This document shows positions 63,553 to 64,000 of a stretch of DNA of 64,000 bases, piece after piece. Both the position numbers and the translations under genes were made by a program. The DNA is from CAWCWK01 sp963842125 (GTDB lineage Bacteria; Pseudomonadota; Alphaproteobacteria; Rhizobiales; CAWCWK01), in assembly GCA_963842125.1 (NCBI GenBank), contig CAWJFE010000005.1:1426001-1490000 (forward strand). The letters run 5' to 3'. Position 1 is the first letter of the stretch. Each line of letters opens with the position of its first letter. The notes beneath the pieces are model-generated. The model did no database searches. It was not told the origin of the DNA and worked only from the letters and a program-made list of their open reading frames with translations.

Positions 63553-64000
63553 ATGCGCGCGGATACGATGACGAACCGTTTACCATACCGGACCGACCAT
63601 CGACCCGAGATCGACGGCCTGCGGGCCTTGGCCGTCCTGCCGGTCATCCTCTTTCACGCCGGCGTGCCCGGGTTTGGCGGAGGCTATGTGGGGGTCGACG
63701 TCTTCTTCGTCATCTCCGGCTATCTCATCACGCGGCTCATCCTCGCGGATCTGGAAGCCGGCCGCTTCTCGCTCCTGTCGTTCTACGAGCGGCGGGCCCG
63801 GCGCATCCTGCCAGCTCTCTTCGTCATGATCCTCGCCTGCATCCCGTTCGCGATGTTGTGGATGCTGCCGGCGGAATTCAAGGACTTCTCGCAAAGCCTT
63901 ATCGCCGTTTCCCTTTTCGCGTCCAACGTCCTCTTCTGGCGTGAGACTGACTACTTCTCGACCGCTGCCGAGGAGAAGCCGCTTCTCCACACTTGGAGCC
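63553..64000 (+). CDS. Acyltransferase 3 family (OafA-like), partial at the window edge
   Basis: The first 149 residues of a membrane O-acyltransferase are visible. The N-terminus shows the hallmark RPEIDGLRALAVLPVILFHA, with the catalytic-region histidine, then GYVGVDVFFVISGYLITRLI and SFYERRARRILPALF, and ends at LLHTWS where the window stops. The family moves acetyl or succinyl groups to sugars of lipopolysaccharide, exopolysaccharide or similar. Starts: ATG at 63,553 or 63,568. The full length and any SGNH domain lie outside. Confidence 0.87.
   Translation, partial: MRADTMTNRLPYRTDHRPEIDGLRALAVLPVILFHAGVPGFGGGYVGVDVFFVISGYLITRLILADLEAGRFSLLSFYERRARRILPALFVMILACIPFAMLWMLPAEFKDFSQSLIAVSLFASNVLFWRETDYFSTAAEEKPLLHTWS

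Overview
The window is a high-GC chromosomal stretch from an alphaproteobacterium, most likely of the Hyphomicrobiales (Rhizobiales). The evidence is gene content and order: an aapJQMP general amino-acid ABC transporter; the order tRNA-Leu, tig, clpP, clpX, lon, hupB, tRNA-Val, tRNA-Asp, nuoA; an alphaproteobacterial SOS box (GTTC-N7-GTTC) before uvrA; an Irr-type ICE motif before a sufS2-BCDS-T-A operon; a Mic60-like gene inside a hem cluster; and a tandem cold-shock-domain gene paired with a DUF192 gene. The genus cannot be fixed from sequence reading alone.

Layout. 1-2.3 kb: a frameshifted pcm-like gene, tRNA-Cys, a small membrane protein, tRNA-Asn and sseA. 2.3-6.9 kb: the aap transporter on the minus strand. 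7.1-11.8 kb: metC, then a tightly overlapping four-gene membrane-lipid glycosylation module (ArnT-like, PAP2, GT2, LAB_N). 11.9-15.1 kb: heme oxygenase, tRNA-Arg, an NDUFS4-like gene, tRNA-Pro, DUF192, a tandem cold-shock gene, gloA, a small inverted-repeat element and tRNA-Glu. 15.2-25.5 kb: gyrA, marC, metZ, a periplasmic unknown, ssb, uvrA, an EamA exporter and two very small membrane-associated proteins. 25.6-32.3 kb: nuoF to nuoA, with nuoG-N not following, then two tRNAs and hupB. 32.5-38.9 kb: lon, clpX, clpP, a frameshifted trigger factor and tRNA-Leu. 39.2-46.2 kb: glnB-glnA, parE, a DEAD-box helicase and a diguanylate cyclase. 46.2-53 kb: the suf operon under a probable Irr operator. 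53.1-64 kb: an alpha/beta hydrolase, tRNA-Thr, hemY, the Mic60-like gene, hemD, hemC, tsaD, YciI, EVE, acs and the start of an acyltransferase.

Functionally this is core genome: respiration (complex I), protein quality control, DNA topology and repair, nitrogen sensing, Fe-S assembly, tetrapyrrole and methionine metabolism. I see no phage, integrase, insertion sequence, toxin-antitoxin pair, CRISPR array or recognisable defence locus. The only mobile-looking feature is a 169-bp palindrome-ended element at about 14.75-14.92 kb.

I found no convincing new multi-gene system. The most rewarding observations are regulatory or structural: an ICE motif abutting the suf promoter -10; an SOS box overlapping the uvrA -10; GyrA with Gln where E. 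coli has Ser83; a NuoE with a roughly 300-residue disordered insert; a nuo cluster that stops after nuoF; the apparent loss of gpsA between tsaD and yciI; and two single-base frameshifts (pcm, tig) that may be sequence errors or real decay.
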